Positions 32,669-42,375 of a DNA stretch of 64,000 nucleotides are shown piece after piece. Source of the DNA: JBNKHG01 sp050290225. Lineage in GTDB: Bacteria > Pseudomonadota > Gammaproteobacteria > Pseudomonadales > Cellvibrionaceae. Within the stretch, counting starts at the first letter, position 1, and the number at the start of each line of letters is the position of its first letter. The DNA is taken from assembly GCA_050290225.1 (NCBI GenBank), contig JBNKHG010000030.1, positions 1 to 64,000 of the forward strand, given 5' to 3'. Position numbers and translations under genes: made by a program. The notes beneath the pieces are model-generated. The model worked only from the letters and a program-made list of their open reading frames with translations, had not been told where the DNA came from and searched no databases.

Positions 32669-33703
32669 ATGACACAAGATCTCACTATAGCCGTATTGGG
32701 TGGCGGAAGTTTCGGCACCGCAATCGCGAATATCATTGCTTGCAATGGCCATCGCACTTATTTGTGGATGCGCGATGCCCGGAAGGCTGCCAAGTGCCAC
32801 AAAATCCGTGAAAACCCCGAGTATCTGCCGGGTTACAAACTGGACCATAACCTCGTGGTGAGCGCGGATTTAAAACAGGCTGTTGAAGACAGTGGCCTGA
32901 TCTTTATCTCTGTCCCCAGCCAATCTTTTCGCGAAGTGGCTCACCAGGTTGCGCCTTTCTTGCGTGATGATGCTATGGTGGTCAGCACTACCAAGGGCAT
33001 TGAAGCCAAGGGGTTTACCTTAATGAGTCAAGTGCTGGAGCAGGAGTTGCAGGGCAAACGCATCGGTGTCTTGAGTGGCCCTAATTTCGCCAAGGAAATT
33101 GTTCAGCGGCAACAGACGGGAACGGTCATTGCCAGTGATGACGATTCCCTGATTCGCTGTGTGCAACAGACACTCTGCTCCGACACCTTCCGTGTCTATG
33201 GCAACAGTGACCGTTACGGTGTGGAATTGGGTGGAGCACTGAAGAACATTTACGCCATTATCTCGGGCATGGCGGCCGCATTGGGGGCGGGGAAAAATAC
33301 CCAGGCCATGCTGTTGACGCGCAGTTTGGCGGAAATGGGGCGTTTCGCGAGCCTGTTGGGAGCAGATCCCATGACCTTTCTCGGGCTGGCCGGCGTTGGT
33401 GACCTGATTTTGACCTGTACCTCCGACTTGAGTCGTAACTACCGTGTCGGGCTGGCTGTGGGGCAGGGTAAGGATTTGGATAAAGTGGTAGCTGAACTCG
33501 GACAGGTGGCCGAAGGTGTTAATACAGTACGCCTGGTCAAACAAAAGGCGGATGAGTTGGGCGTTTATATGCCGCTTGTCTCCGGGTTGCACGGGGTGTT
33601 GTTTGAGGGGCGCTCAATTGCCGAAGTGGTGCAGGGTTTAATGCTCGGCGAACAAAATTACGATGTGGAGTACACGGGGATAACCAATGGACGAGACGAT
33701 TAA
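32669..33703 (+). CDS. gpsA: Glycerol-3-phosphate dehydrogenase (NAD(P)+)
   Basis: This 344-residue enzyme reduces dihydroxyacetone phosphate to sn-glycerol 3-phosphate for phospholipid synthesis. GGGSFGTAIANIIA is the Rossmann motif; GPNFAKEI, the catalytic Lys in GALKNIYAIISG, and GLAGVGDLILTCTS are signature motifs. The next gene overlaps its 3' end by 17 bases. Confidence 0.97.
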   Translation: MTQDLTIAVLGGGSFGTAIANIIACNGHRTYLWMRDARKAAKCHKIRENPEYLPGYKLDHNLVVSADLKQAVEDSGLIFISVPSQSFREVAHQVAPFLRDDAMVVSTTKGIEAKGFTLMSQVLEQELQGKRIGVLSGPNFAKEIVQRQQTGTVIASDDDSLIRCVQQTLCSDTFRVYGNSDRYGVELGGALKNIYAIISGMAAALGAGKNTQAMLLTRSLAEMGRFASLLGADPMTFLGLAGVGDLILTCTSDLSRNYRVGLAVGQGKDLDKVVAELGQVAEGVNTVRLVKQKADELGVYMPLVSGLHGVLFEGRSIAEVVQGLMLGEQNYDVEYTGITNGRDD

Positions 33704-33989
33704 ATCCAACCTGCTATCATCCAAACACTGGATGAGGCTGGTGTTTATGCTGTTGTTCGCCGGACTTTTGCAGGTGGCAGCGATTCTTATGTGGGTGTTG
33801 GTGACGCTGCAGTTTTTGTTTGCGTTGATCACTGCAAACGACAACGTCAATCTGCGCAGGTTTGGTCATACGCTGTCGCAATATATTTATCAGGCGTTGC
33901 AGTTTTTGACCTACAACAGTGAGGAAAAGCCCTTTCCTTTTTCCGACTGGCCCGAAGGTGAGGCCCGGAAGGAAGACGCCGGGCAATAG
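33687..33989 (+). CDS. DUF4389 membrane protein
   Basis: This 100-residue protein matches the DUF4389 family: SKHWMRLVFMLLFAGLLQVAAILMWVLVTLQFLFALI gives one or two membrane helices, then NLRRFGHTLSQYIYQALQFLTYNSEEKPFPFSDWP. Both the hydrophobic hairpin and the PFPFSDWP tail are typical. It begins inside the gpsA 3' end with GGGGA as ribosome site. Function is unknown; an inner-membrane accessory role is possible. Confidence 0.85.
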   Translation: MDETIKSNLLSSKHWMRLVFMLLFAGLLQVAAILMWVLVTLQFLFALITANDNVNLRRFGHTLSQYIYQALQFLTYNSEEKPFPFSDWPEGEARKEDAGQ

Positions 33990-34145
33990 CTTTGGTGTTG
34001 AATGCCGGCTGAGACATTGTCTGTTACAGAGCCGCATGCAAGATATCGGGGTCATTGTCTATATTAAGACAAAGGCTATGGTGCCGATATCGACGGTCGG
34101 TCAGGTCTGTAAGATGTTTTCGACTGTTAAGGGGAGGGTAACGCG

Positions 34146-34607
34146 ATGGAAGTGTTTGTCCTGCGGCACGGTGAGGCGGCGCCCAGTAGAGGCCGCGATC
34201 GAGATCGTGAGTTGACGCCACGTGGGCGCGAACAGGTGGCGGCCAATATTCAACTCAGCCTTGCAGATTTGGATCGGGTTCAGGCATTGTGGGTAAGTCC
34301 CTACATCCGAGCTCAACAAACGGCCGTCATTGCACACCAATATTTTCCGAAAGCGAGTTTACGTACCACTGAACTCCTGGAGCCTGGTGCCGATATCTGC
34401 AGGCTCTGTCAATCCCTGGAGGCCGCTGAAGAGTCTTCGGTAATGTTAGTGAGTCACCAGCCTTTGGTAGGTACTTTGGTCAACTGGCTTTGCGGCTTTC
34501 CGGGCGGTCACCACAATATGAGTACCGCCAGCCTGGCTTGTATAGATGCGGAGATATTGGCATCCGATTTGGGAGAGCTGCGTTGGCTTAGACACCCCAC
34601 CGTCTGA
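34146..34607 (+). CDS. sixA: Phosphohistidine phosphatase SixA
   Basis: This 153-residue histidine-phosphatase family protein has the catalytic VLRHGEA at 5-11 and the second His in VSHQPLVG. SixA dephosphorylates histidines such as those of Hpt domains or PTS proteins. The start ATG 34146 follows GGGGAGGG. The gene lies in a same-strand series gpsA-DUF4389-sixA-hydrolase, an order also seen near gpsA in Pseudomonas. Confidence 0.93.
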   Translation: MEVFVLRHGEAAPSRGRDRDRELTPRGREQVAANIQLSLADLDRVQALWVSPYIRAQQTAVIAHQYFPKASLRTTELLEPGADICRLCQSLEAAEESSVMLVSHQPLVGTLVNWLCGFPGGHHNMSTASLACIDAEILASDLGELRWLRHPTV

Positions 34608-34685
34608 GTATGGGGTAAGGTCGATCATACTGCCTGGGTATCTGAATCAGGTATAAAAAGGTTACAGCGAAGGAGTTGAATTGCC

Positions 34686-35582
34686 ATGGCGCCATCGGAA
34701 ATGGGAGAGTCAAGGCTCGAAGTAGGAGAGGCAGGTCCCCGGGAGATTTTTATTCGCGCCGGCAATATGCAATTTGCTGCCCAGGCATGGGGTGAAACCG
34801 GACAGCATCCGGTGTTGGCGCTTCACGGCTGGTTGGATAATTGTTCCAGCTTTGCAGTATTGGCGCCACTGCTGAAAGGCGTGCACCTGGTTGCCGTCGA
34901 TATGGCAGGGCACGGCCATAGCGGCCACAGGCCCGGCAACCAACCCTACAATATCTGGGAGGATGTCGGCGAAGTATTTGCCATTGCCGAGCAATTGGGT
35001 TGGGACAGGTTTACCCTCTTGGGTCACTCCCGCGGCGCGATTGTCAGTATGCTGGCCGCCGGAACCCTGCCGCAACGGATTGAAAACCTGGTGCTTATCG
35101 ATGGCCTTTGGCCGGAGCCTGTGTCAGCGGAGCAGGCGCCGGAACAGTTGGCTCGCGCGATTCTGGATGTCAAGGATTTGCAGCGCAAGGAGCCGCCGGT
35201 GTTTGCATCGGTGGAGACCGCCGTCAAAGCCCGTTTCCGGGGGCGTAATCGCCTGACCCGGGAGGCGGCGCAGTTGCTGGTAGAGCGCGGGATTAGTCCT
35301 GTCTCCGGTGGCTATACCTGGAGCACCGATCCGCGATTGCTGGGGGCTTCCGCATTCAAATTGACACAGGAGCACATCCAGGCGTTCGTCAACCGTATTG
35401 AAGCCAATACTACCCTGATCCTGGCGAAAGAGGGTTTGTCAAAAATGTTCGAACAATACCAGGAAAATCTGGCCCTGTTTCCCCATGTTAATGTCAAAAT
35501 ATTACCGGGTGGGCATCACCTTCATATGGAGGCGGAAGCCGAACGCGTGGCCGATATTTTTCATGAAGCCTGTGGGCTATAG
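34686..35582 (+). CDS. Alpha/beta-fold hydrolase
   Basis: This 298-residue hydrolase has the oxyanion motif LHGWLDNCSSF, nucleophile elbow GHSRGA (catalytic Ser), and the terminal His in PGGHHLHME. No signal peptide is seen, so it is cytoplasmic. Similar hydrolases follow sixA-like genes in Pseudomonas and neighbour the chorismate region. The specific ester or amide substrate is unknown. Confidence 0.85.
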   Translation: MAPSEMGESRLEVGEAGPREIFIRAGNMQFAAQAWGETGQHPVLALHGWLDNCSSFAVLAPLLKGVHLVAVDMAGHGHSGHRPGNQPYNIWEDVGEVFAIAEQLGWDRFTLLGHSRGAIVSMLAAGTLPQRIENLVLIDGLWPEPVSAEQAPEQLARAILDVKDLQRKEPPVFASVETAVKARFRGRNRLTREAAQLLVERGISPVSGGYTWSTDPRLLGASAFKLTQEHIQAFVNRIEANTTLILAKEGLSKMFEQYQENLALFPHVNVKILPGGHHLHMEAEAERVADIFHEACGL

Positions 35583-35611
35583 ATGCAGTGCCTCAGGAAG
35601 GGATAGTTGAC

Positions 35612-36505
35612 ATGGATTTAATGCGTAATTGTTGGGGATGGCTGGTTGTAATTACGCTTGGGTTTTCAGCGGCAACCAACGCCTCGCTTCAGGATGCTCC
35701 GTTCACGCTGGAGGAATACCCGGGTGCATCGCTCGTGGCAACGGAGAATTCGGTCAATAACGATTATCTGTTAACTCTGGGCGCGCTTAAAAAAATCAAC
35801 AACCGCTGGCGCGCCGAGCAGGAAGAACGTTTGCAAGGAGAGTTGAACCGCACCACCTGGGAGCTGCCACGGGGTCACACTGCGGATGAGGGGTTTGAAC
35901 ATTACCTCAAGCAGTTGCAACGGCTTCGGTTCGAGGAGCTCTTCAGCTGTCGGGCCAGGGCCTGTGGCAGCAGTAACAGCTGGGCCAACAATCGCTTTGG
36001 CGTCAAGCTCCTCTATGGACTGGACCGGTTTCAACGCTATGGCGCCTATCGCCTGATAGCAGGGCAAAGGGCCTACTATGTCTCGCTATACAGCGTGACT
36101 CGGGGCAACAAGAGAGCCTATGTACACAGGGAAGTGCTGGCGACCCGGATAGAAACCGATACCCAGCAAAAAGACGTTAACTGGGATACCCAGTGGCGTA
36201 CCCAAGGGTATATCAGCTTACCCTTGGCTTCATTGGATCCTCAACAATTGCAGACGCCGGCGAGTCTGGCCGAATTTTTACAGAGCTTGCCGAGTCAGAC
36301 TTTGGCGGTGGTCGGCCACGATTTCAAAGGGGATTCCCAAAGCCAACAGCAGGAGCGCTCTCTTGGCTATGCAGAGGCGATCATCAGCCAGATTCAGCAA
36401 GCCGGTGTGGATAAACACCAGCTGCAGGCATACGGTTTGGGAGGGTTGGCGCCGGTGGGGCGAAGTGCCGCTGTGGTCCGGGTGGACCTGGTTCCAATAC
36501 GTTGA
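35612..36505 (+). CDS. DUF4892 protein with OmpA-like C-terminal end
   Basis: From ATG 35612 (AGGAAGGG upstream) the protein has 297 residues. An N-terminal signal peptide precedes the DUF4892 domain, which is recognised by LGALKKINNRWRAEQEERLQGELNRTTWELP-like sequence, CRARACGSSNSWANN and RGNKRAYVHREVL. The C-terminal quarter (LAVVGHDFKGDSQSQQQERSLGYAEAI) resembles an OmpA-type peptidoglycan-binding segment. Likely periplasmic or envelope-associated. No function is established. Confidence 0.8.
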   Translation: MDLMRNCWGWLVVITLGFSAATNASLQDAPFTLEEYPGASLVATENSVNNDYLLTLGALKKINNRWRAEQEERLQGELNRTTWELPRGHTADEGFEHYLKQLQRLRFEELFSCRARACGSSNSWANNRFGVKLLYGLDRFQRYGAYRLIAGQRAYYVSLYSVTRGNKRAYVHREVLATRIETDTQQKDVNWDTQWRTQGYISLPLASLDPQQLQTPASLAEFLQSLPSQTLAVVGHDFKGDSQSQQQERSLGYAEAIISQIQQAGVDKHQLQAYGLGGLAPVGRSAAVVRVDLVPIR

Positions 36506-36515
36506 ATCCGGAGCG

Positions 36516-37058
36516 TTAATTGGCGATCAGTGATAAAAACTCTGTGCGGGTCGCGGCGCTATCGCGGAAGTTACCCAGCATGGATGATGTCTTCATCAGC
36601 GAGTTTTGTTTTTCCACGCCACGCATCATCATGCACATATGCTTGGCTTCTATAATGACACCCACGCCCGAAGCGCCGGTGACCTGTTGGACGGTCTCGG
36701 CAATTTGCACCGTGAGCTGCTCCTGAATTTGCAGGCGACGGGCGTACATATCCACGATGCGCGCGATTTTCGACAAACCGAGGACTTGACCAGTGGGAAT
36801 ATAAGCCACGTGCGCCTTGCCGATAAATGGCAGCATATGGTGTTCACACAGGGAGTAGAGCTCGATATCTTTAACGATGATCATCTCGCTCGAAGTTGTC
36901 GGGAACAGGGCCCCGTTGATCACTTCATCCAGGCATTGGGAGTAGCCACGGTTGAGAAACTGAAAGGCTTTTGCCGCACGTTCCGGGGTTTCCTTGAGGC
37001 CAGGTCGGTCGAGATCTTCGCCGATAGCTTCAATAATACGTGCAAAATGCTCTTTCAT
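36516..37058 (-). CDS. folE: GTP cyclohydrolase I
   Basis: This enzyme converts GTP to dihydroneopterin triphosphate for folate synthesis. The zinc and catalytic motif ELYSLCEHHMLPFIGKAHVAYIP-like region contains the Cys and two His; ITGASGVGVIIEAKHMCMMMRGVEKQ is the other signature. ATG 37058 follows GAGGAC, giving 181 residues, the short form found in Pseudomonas. It converges with the DUF4892 gene and is divergent from prmB. Confidence 0.95.
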   Translation of the reverse strand: MKEHFARIIEAIGEDLDRPGLKETPERAAKAFQFLNRGYSQCLDEVINGALFPTTSSEMIIVKDIELYSLCEHHMLPFIGKAHVAYIPTGQVLGLSKIARIVDMYARRLQIQEQLTVQIAETVQQVTGASGVGVIIEAKHMCMMMRGVEKQNSLMKTSSMLGNFRDSAATRTEFLSLIAN

Positions 37059-37381
37059 CGATATGTCCTCGGGGGCTCTTCCAGCACGCCAAATCACTGA
37101 GTAACCCAGGGTTTGGCTGGCGATTTCGGCCCCGATTGGCCGTTACAGCTGCTTGTTTGCCAGTTATAAAGGCGCATTAGGGTATTTCATCAGCCTGTAA
37201 TGGTAAAGTTTTTTTTCGGCTACATACAGTTTTCAGGATACTGTTTTCCGGCGAACTGGGGCAAATAGCACCTGCGTTGGGCACCCTTTGCGATCAGCTG
37301 TCGAGGTGCAGTACGCAGGGATCAACAGTACAATACCGGCCTTGATTCATTAGCCTGGCCTGTAACAGAGAGAGATAGCCA
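37059..37381. other. folE-prmB divergent region
   Basis: No gene is supported in this 323-bp stretch. A short direct repeat of ACAGTTTTCAGG / ACTGTTTTCCGG type occurs near 37225-37250, and the promoters for both flanking genes must lie here. No clear operator or terminator was found. Confidence 0.5.
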
Positions 37382-38281
37382 TTGATTGAAAGACACGACG
37401 CTTTGGCCAACGAATTACTGACGGTACGGGATTATATTCGTTGGGGGGCCAGTCGTTTTAATGACGCCGGGCTGTATTTCGGCCACGGCACCGATAACGC
37501 CTGGGATGAGGCTTCAGGCCTGGTGCTGCATAGCTTGCATTTGCCTTGGGATATCAATCCGGAGGTACTAAGTGCCCGCTTGACGTTTGAGGAAAGACGC
37601 CAGGTCATTACAGTGCTGGAGCGCCGCATTCACGAACGTATTCCCGCCGCCTATATCATGGGCGAGGCTTGGTTCGCAGGACTGAAGTTCAAGGTGGATG
37701 AGCGGGTGCTGGTACCTCGCTCACCGATTGCAGAGCTGATTGAAAATGGCTTTGAGCCCTGGCTTACCGCTGAACCTCTCCGGATCCTGGACCTGTGCAC
37801 AGGCAGTGGTTGCATTGGTATCGCCTGTGCGCACGCATTTCCTCAAGCCCAAGTGGATTTAGCGGATATCTCCCTCGACGCGCTTGAGGTTGCTGAGGAG
37901 AATATTGCTCTTCATGGACTTGGCGATCGTGTGCGTGCCGTGCATTCTGACCTGTTCAGCGCACTTGCGGGACAACGGTACGATTTGATTGTGAGTAATC
38001 CTCCCTATGTCAATCAGGATGATTTGAGCAGCATGCCTGAGGAATACCTTGCGGAACCGGAAATTGCCCTGGGGTCAGGTTCCGATGGCCTCGATTTCAC
38101 TCGGCATTTGCTGTCGGAGGCCCGCGACCATCTCACTGCTAACGGGGTGTTGATCGTCGAGTTGGGTAACAGCTGGGTGTCGTTGGAGGAGGTTTTCCCT
38201 TGTTTACCATTTACCTGGTTGGAGTTCGAGCGCGGGGGGCATGGGGTATTTTTGCTGACGGCGGTCGATTTGGAGAATTAG
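37382..38281 (+). CDS. prmB: Protein-(glutamine-N5) methyltransferase, ribosomal protein L3-specific
   Basis: This 299-residue SAM-dependent methyltransferase has the LDLCTGSGCIGIA SAM motif and the catalytic NPPY in IVSNPPYVNQDDL. The N-terminal domain AASRFNDAGLYFGHGTDNAWDEA-like segment is specific to PrmB versus PrmC. It methylates a Gln of ribosomal protein L3. The start is taken as TTG 37382 after GAGAGAG; no ATG lies nearby. It precedes aroC as in Pseudomonas. Confidence 0.94.
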   Translation: MIERHDALANELLTVRDYIRWGASRFNDAGLYFGHGTDNAWDEASGLVLHSLHLPWDINPEVLSARLTFEERRQVITVLERRIHERIPAAYIMGEAWFAGLKFKVDERVLVPRSPIAELIENGFEPWLTAEPLRILDLCTGSGCIGIACAHAFPQAQVDLADISLDALEVAEENIALHGLGDRVRAVHSDLFSALAGQRYDLIVSNPPYVNQDDLSSMPEEYLAEPEIALGSGSDGLDFTRHLLSEARDHLTANGVLIVELGNSWVSLEEVFPCLPFTWLEFERGGHGVFLLTAVDLEN

Positions 38282-38458
38282 GCTGCTGTCGGGTCCAGTC
38301 GACCCTCTGAATGAAATGGTTGTAACCGGGCTTTTCACTCACCCGGAGAATCATCCTCCGCTTTTACGTATAATGGTCCGTTTAGCCGCATGGTCGGGTG
38401 AGATACGGGTCGACCGCAGAATCGCCAGGCTGCAAAGCCAGTAGTAAAGAGAATTGCT

Positions 38459-39559
38459 ATGTCCGGAAATACTTTTGGCAAATTATTTACAGTTACCACC
38501 TTTGGTGAAAGTCATGGTCTGGCCCTTGGGTGTATTGTTGACGGCTGCCCTCCGGGATTGTCTATCTCGGAAGAGGATATCCAGGTAGATCTGGACCGCC
38601 GCAAACCCGGGCAGTCACGCTTTACCACCCAGCGTCGTGAAGCCGATCAGGTGCGTATTTTGTCCGGGGTGTTTGAGGGCAAAACAACTGGCACCCCGAT
38701 TGGATTGCTTATCGAAAATACCGATCAGCGCTCCAAAGATTACTCCAATATCAAAGACCAGTTTCGCCCGGCGCACGCAGATTACACTTATATGCACAAG
38801 TACGGTGTTCGCGATTATCGCGGCGGTGGCCGTTCTTCGGCCCGTGAAACGGCCATGAGGGTTGCAGCCGGCGCTATCGCCAAAAAGTACCTGGCGCAAA
38901 AGGGGATTGAAGTGCGTGGTTACCTGTCCCAGCTTGGCCCCATAAAAATCGATAAAGTTGACTGGGATGAAATTTCCAACAATCCCTTTTTCTGTCCGGA
39001 CGCCTCGAAAGTCGCTGCCATGGAAGACTATATGAAAGCCCTCAACAAAGAAGGCAATTCTGTGGGTGCCAAAATTACGGCGGTGGCCAGCGGTGTGATG
39101 CCGGGACTGGGAGAACCCATTTTCGACAGGCTGGATGCGGATATCGCCCACGCCATGATGGGAATCAATGCGGTAAAAGGGGTGGAGATTGGTGCGGGAT
39201 TTGCCAGCGTTGAACAGAAGGGTACCGAACACCGAGATGAAATCACCCCCGAGGGTTTTCTATCCAATAACGCCGGAGGGGTGCTGGGTGGAATTTCCTC
39301 CGGCCAGGATCTGGTGGTAAATCTGGCCCTGAAACCGACGTCCAGCCTGCATATTCCCGGCCGCAGTGTGGATGTGCATGGTAATCCTGTGGAAGTGGTG
39401 ACCAAGGGACGCCATGACCCCTGCGTTGGTATACGTGCAACACCCATCGCCGAGGCGATGCTGGCACTGGTACTTATGGATCATTTGCTGAGACATCGCG
39501 GTCAAAATGCCGACGTTTCTCACAGTATTCCCACGATTCCCCCCCAGGCAGGCCAGTGA
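38459..39559 (+). CDS. aroC: Chorismate synthase
   Basis: This 366-residue FMN-dependent enzyme makes chorismate from EPSP. Signatures include GESHGLALGCIVDGCPPGL near the N-terminus, HKYGVRDYRGGGRSSARET, and a third motif near the end (GRHDPCVGIRATPIAEAM). It feeds the aromatic pathway that trpFBA also serves. It overlaps the next MFS gene by four bases, as the stop TGA lies within its GTGA start. Confidence 0.98.
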   Translation: MSGNTFGKLFTVTTFGESHGLALGCIVDGCPPGLSISEEDIQVDLDRRKPGQSRFTTQRREADQVRILSGVFEGKTTGTPIGLLIENTDQRSKDYSNIKDQFRPAHADYTYMHKYGVRDYRGGGRSSARETAMRVAAGAIAKKYLAQKGIEVRGYLSQLGPIKIDKVDWDEISNNPFFCPDASKVAAMEDYMKALNKEGNSVGAKITAVASGVMPGLGEPIFDRLDADIAHAMMGINAVKGVEIGAGFASVEQKGTEHRDEITPEGFLSNNAGGVLGGISSGQDLVVNLALKPTSSLHIPGRSVDVHGNPVEVVTKGRHDPCVGIRATPIAEAMLALVLMDHLLRHRGQNADVSHSIPTIPPQAGQ

Positions 39560-40755
39560 TACCTTACTGGCGTCTGTCGGGCTTCTATTTTTTTTATTTT
39601 TCAGTGTTGGGGGCCCTGATTCCTTTCTGGGGTCTCTACCTTAAATTTCTGAACTACTCGGCTCAGGAAATTGGCGTTATCGGCGCGCTGTTGATGGCGA
39701 CCAAAGTGGTAGCCCCCAATATTTGGGGGTTGCTTGCCGATAAAAGTGGTAAGCGCCTGCAGGTTATTCGCTGGGGGAGTTTTCTGGCCTGCTTTTTTTT
39801 CGGTGGGGTTTTTATCGACCAGAGATTTTCCTGGATACTGTTGGTGGTGGTTTTCTACAGCTTCTTTTGGAATGCCGTCCTGCCCCAGTTCGAGGTGGTT
39901 ACCCTCCGGTATCTGGGAGACCAACCCCAACGCTATAGTCAGATACGGCTTTGGGGATCGGTGGGTTTTATCGCTGCGGTAATGGGCTTGGGTTTGGCTT
40001 TTGACTATGTCGCCATCGATTATCTGCCGGCCTTTATTTTCAGTTTTCTGGCGCTGATCTGGTTGAGTGGCTTGAGTATTGCCGAACAGGAAAACCATAA
40101 TCACGGGGAGCGTTCGAATACTGTGGGATTTTGGACCACGATCCTGCATAAGCCTGTATTCTGTTTTTTGGTGGCCAGTTTTCTTCTGCAAGTCAGTCAT
40201 GGGCCTTACTACACATTTTACAGTCTCTACCTGGAATCCTATGGATACAGTCGCGGTTTAATTGGATTTTTGTGGGCTCTGGGCGTTATAGCTGAAGTCG
40301 TGGTATTTTTTATTATGCACCGATTGCTGCCAGCGCTGGGGGTGCGTCGGTTGTTTTTGTTGAGTCTGATTATGACGGCGTTGCGCTGGTGCCTGGTCGG
40401 TGCCTTTGTGGAATCACTGGCGGTATTATTGGCGGCGCAGTTGCTTCACGCATTTACCTTTGCTATCGCCCATTCTGTGGCGATTGAGCTGGTGAGACAT
40501 TATTTTGGCAGCCAGCACCAGGGAAAAGGGCAGGCACTATACAGCTCAATGAGTTTTGGCGCCGGTGGTGCAGTAGGCGCGGCAATCGGGGGAATCCTTT
40601 GGGAAGCCAGTGCCGCCATGACTTTCTTCCTGTCCGCGCTGGCGGCCTTGCTTGCCTGGGGCGTGGTCTGGTGGGGGGTAAGAGTCGTCCCGACCGCTGG
40701 TGGTAAACCTATTAACCTTGAAGCCCTGACTAACGGGGGTGGGAAACGAGCATAG
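39556..40755 (+). CDS. MFS transporter, 3-phenylpropionate permease (HcaT)-like
   Basis: This 399-residue protein has 12 predicted membrane helices and lacks a signal peptide. The start MIPYWRLSGFYFFYFSVLGALIPFWGLYLK resembles the MFS_1-like/PPP family of small-molecule permeases. GTG 39556 overlaps the aroC stop codon, implying co-translation. An MFS gene after aroC is conserved in Pseudomonas. The substrate is unknown; aromatic acids are only a guess from neighbours. Confidence 0.85.
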   Translation: MIPYWRLSGFYFFYFSVLGALIPFWGLYLKFLNYSAQEIGVIGALLMATKVVAPNIWGLLADKSGKRLQVIRWGSFLACFFFGGVFIDQRFSWILLVVVFYSFFWNAVLPQFEVVTLRYLGDQPQRYSQIRLWGSVGFIAAVMGLGLAFDYVAIDYLPAFIFSFLALIWLSGLSIAEQENHNHGERSNTVGFWTTILHKPVFCFLVASFLLQVSHGPYYTFYSLYLESYGYSRGLIGFLWALGVIAEVVVFFIMHRLLPALGVRRLFLLSLIMTALRWCLVGAFVESLAVLLAAQLLHAFTFAIAHSVAIELVRHYFGSQHQGKGQALYSSMSFGAGGAVGAAIGGILWEASAAMTFFLSALAALLAWGVVWWGVRVVPTAGGKPINLEALTNGGGKRA

Positions 40756-40759
40756 ACTT

Positions 40760-41536
40760 ATGAAAGGCGATCTCAGGGTCACTATAATGCAGCAGCCACT
40801 GGTCTGGCAGGAACCCGAATCCAACCGCCGGAGTTTTGCCCGCTTGGCCAGTGAGCAAAAGGACAGTGCCGATTTGATAGTGCTTCCGGAAATGTTCAAT
40901 GCCGGGTTTAGCATGAACGCCCAAAAGGTAGCGGAGGAACCGGAAGGGGATACCCATCACTGGATGGCGGAGCTGGCTACAGAGATGGATGCCGTCGTTA
41001 CCGGCAGTTATGCGGTCCGGGTTGCAGGCGGAGTGGTCAATCGATTGTTGTGGATGCGTCCCGATGGTAGCTTCGAGCATTATGATAAACGCCATCTGTT
41101 CCGGATGGCTGGGGAGCAGAAGCGCTATTTGCCAGGTGATCGGCGTCTTGTGGTTGAGCATAACGGTTGGCGCTGTTGCCCTCTCATCTGTTACGACCTG
41201 CGATTTCCGGCCTGGTGTCGCAACCGCGGGGATTATGACGTGCTGTTGTTTGTGGCCAATTGGCCAGCAGCGCGTTCTGAACATTGGAAAGCGCTGCTCA
41301 AGGCGCGTGCCATTGAGAATCTGAGTTATGTGGTGGGGGTCAACCGGGTAGGTGATGATGCCAACGGTATCGCCTACAGTGGCGATAGTATTGTCCTGGA
41401 TGCCGAGGGGCGGGCTCTGGTGGAACCCCGCTCAAGTGCTGGCGCTTTTACTGCAACCCTGAGCGCAAAAGAATTGATGGATTACCGGGAGCGTTTTCCG
41501 GCTCACTTGGATGCGGATGAATTCAGTCTGCTTTAA
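40760..41536 (+). CDS. Carbon-nitrogen hydrolase, omega-amidase-like (YafV family)
   Basis: This 258-residue nitrilase-superfamily enzyme has catalytic Glu in VLPEMF, Lys in HYDKRHLF-like YDKRHLF and Cys in LICYDLRFP. The sequence pattern matches YafV/omega-amidase proteins, which deamidate 2-oxoglutaramate or 2-oxosuccinamate as metabolite repair. ATG 40760 begins five bases after the MFS stop codon. It ends an aroC-MFS-amidase group. Confidence 0.88.
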   Translation: MKGDLRVTIMQQPLVWQEPESNRRSFARLASEQKDSADLIVLPEMFNAGFSMNAQKVAEEPEGDTHHWMAELATEMDAVVTGSYAVRVAGGVVNRLLWMRPDGSFEHYDKRHLFRMAGEQKRYLPGDRRLVVEHNGWRCCPLICYDLRFPAWCRNRGDYDVLLFVANWPAARSEHWKALLKARAIENLSYVVGVNRVGDDANGIAYSGDSIVLDAEGRALVEPRSSAGAFTATLSAKELMDYRERFPAHLDADEFSLL

Positions 41537-41575
41537 AGTAGTTGTGAATCTGTCAGAAGGGAGCCACTCAACGAA

Positions 41576-41591
41576 TCCGGCAGTTGCCGGA
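41576..41591. terminator. Hairpin between convergent amidase and outer-membrane genes
   Basis: TCCGGC and GCCGGA pair around a four-base loop. No T-run follows on either strand, so termination is only possible, not assured. Confidence 0.4.
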
Positions 41592-41625
41592 CCCGTTAAG
41601 TGTAAGTTGACTCGATACGACTGCG

Positions 41626-42375
41626 TTAGAAGTGCAGGGTGACGGCGGCGTAGGGCCCATCAATGGTGAGGTCCGCGGTTAGGTCGCCATCGTCCTCCAC
41701 TTCCAGGGCCATACGGCGGTATCCGATTTCAACCCCGAGATCCAGAAGCGGCAGAGCGTCGGAGTTGTAGGAAATTTTGGCGCTCAAGTCGCTGAAAGTA
41801 TCACCACTGTAGCCGATCGCATTGCCGTCAGCGGCAATGGACCAACCGGTAAAAGGCAGGTCAAATTGCGTTTTGAGGTACAGCAGTGGAATCACTTCAT
41901 CCAGATCAACGGTTTCTGATGTCGAAGTAGTCCTGGAGGTTACAGACGCCTCGCCGTCAAATGCACGTAGCGTCAGACCCACGTCCAGGTTTACCCAGTT
42001 GTCCAGCACTTCATAATACAGAGTGGCATCGGTGTGGGTCAGATCAATATCTGTGGAAACCTCGTCATTGACGCTAAAGGACTCGTTATCCAGGGTAAAG
42101 GAGCTGGTCAGCGTCGAGGTTTCGCTACTGGTGATATCTGTCTTCTGTAGACGAATATTGGGAAGCAGGGGCACCGGGTGTTCGACTGCGATGTAATAGA
42201 AATTGTTGTTTTCTTCATCGATATTGAGTTCGCTCAAATCGACGGCAACGGTACCGGCATCGCCGCTGTATTCCGAGTTCCATTGCCCGGCGCCGACATA
42301 GACACCCAATACGGTGTCGGCTTGTGCCAATGGGGCCAATGCAGCGAGGCAGGCTGCTGAGAGTAATTTATTCAT
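41626..42375 (-). CDS. TIGR04219-type outer-membrane beta-barrel protein
   Basis: This 249-residue protein has a signal peptide at residues 1-19 (cleavage after AQA). The mature part is made of alternating amphipathic strands and ends in Phe (VTLHF), as outer-membrane barrels do. The start DTVLGVYVGAGQWNSEYSGD and the strand pattern match the TIGR04219 family. It is acidic and Ser/Thr-rich. Function unknown; it may be a small channel or structural porin. The 322-bp upstream gap presumably holds its promoter. Confidence 0.85.
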   Translation of the reverse strand: MNKLLSAACLAALAPLAQADTVLGVYVGAGQWNSEYSGDAGTVAVDLSELNIDEENNNFYYIAVEHPVPLLPNIRLQKTDITSSETSTLTSSFTLDNESFSVNDEVSTDIDLTHTDATLYYEVLDNWVNLDVGLTLRAFDGEASVTSRTTSTSETVDLDEVIPLLYLKTQFDLPFTGWSIAADGNAIGYSGDTFSDLSAKISYNSDALPLLDLGVEIGYRRMALEVEDDGDLTADLTIDGPYAAVTLHF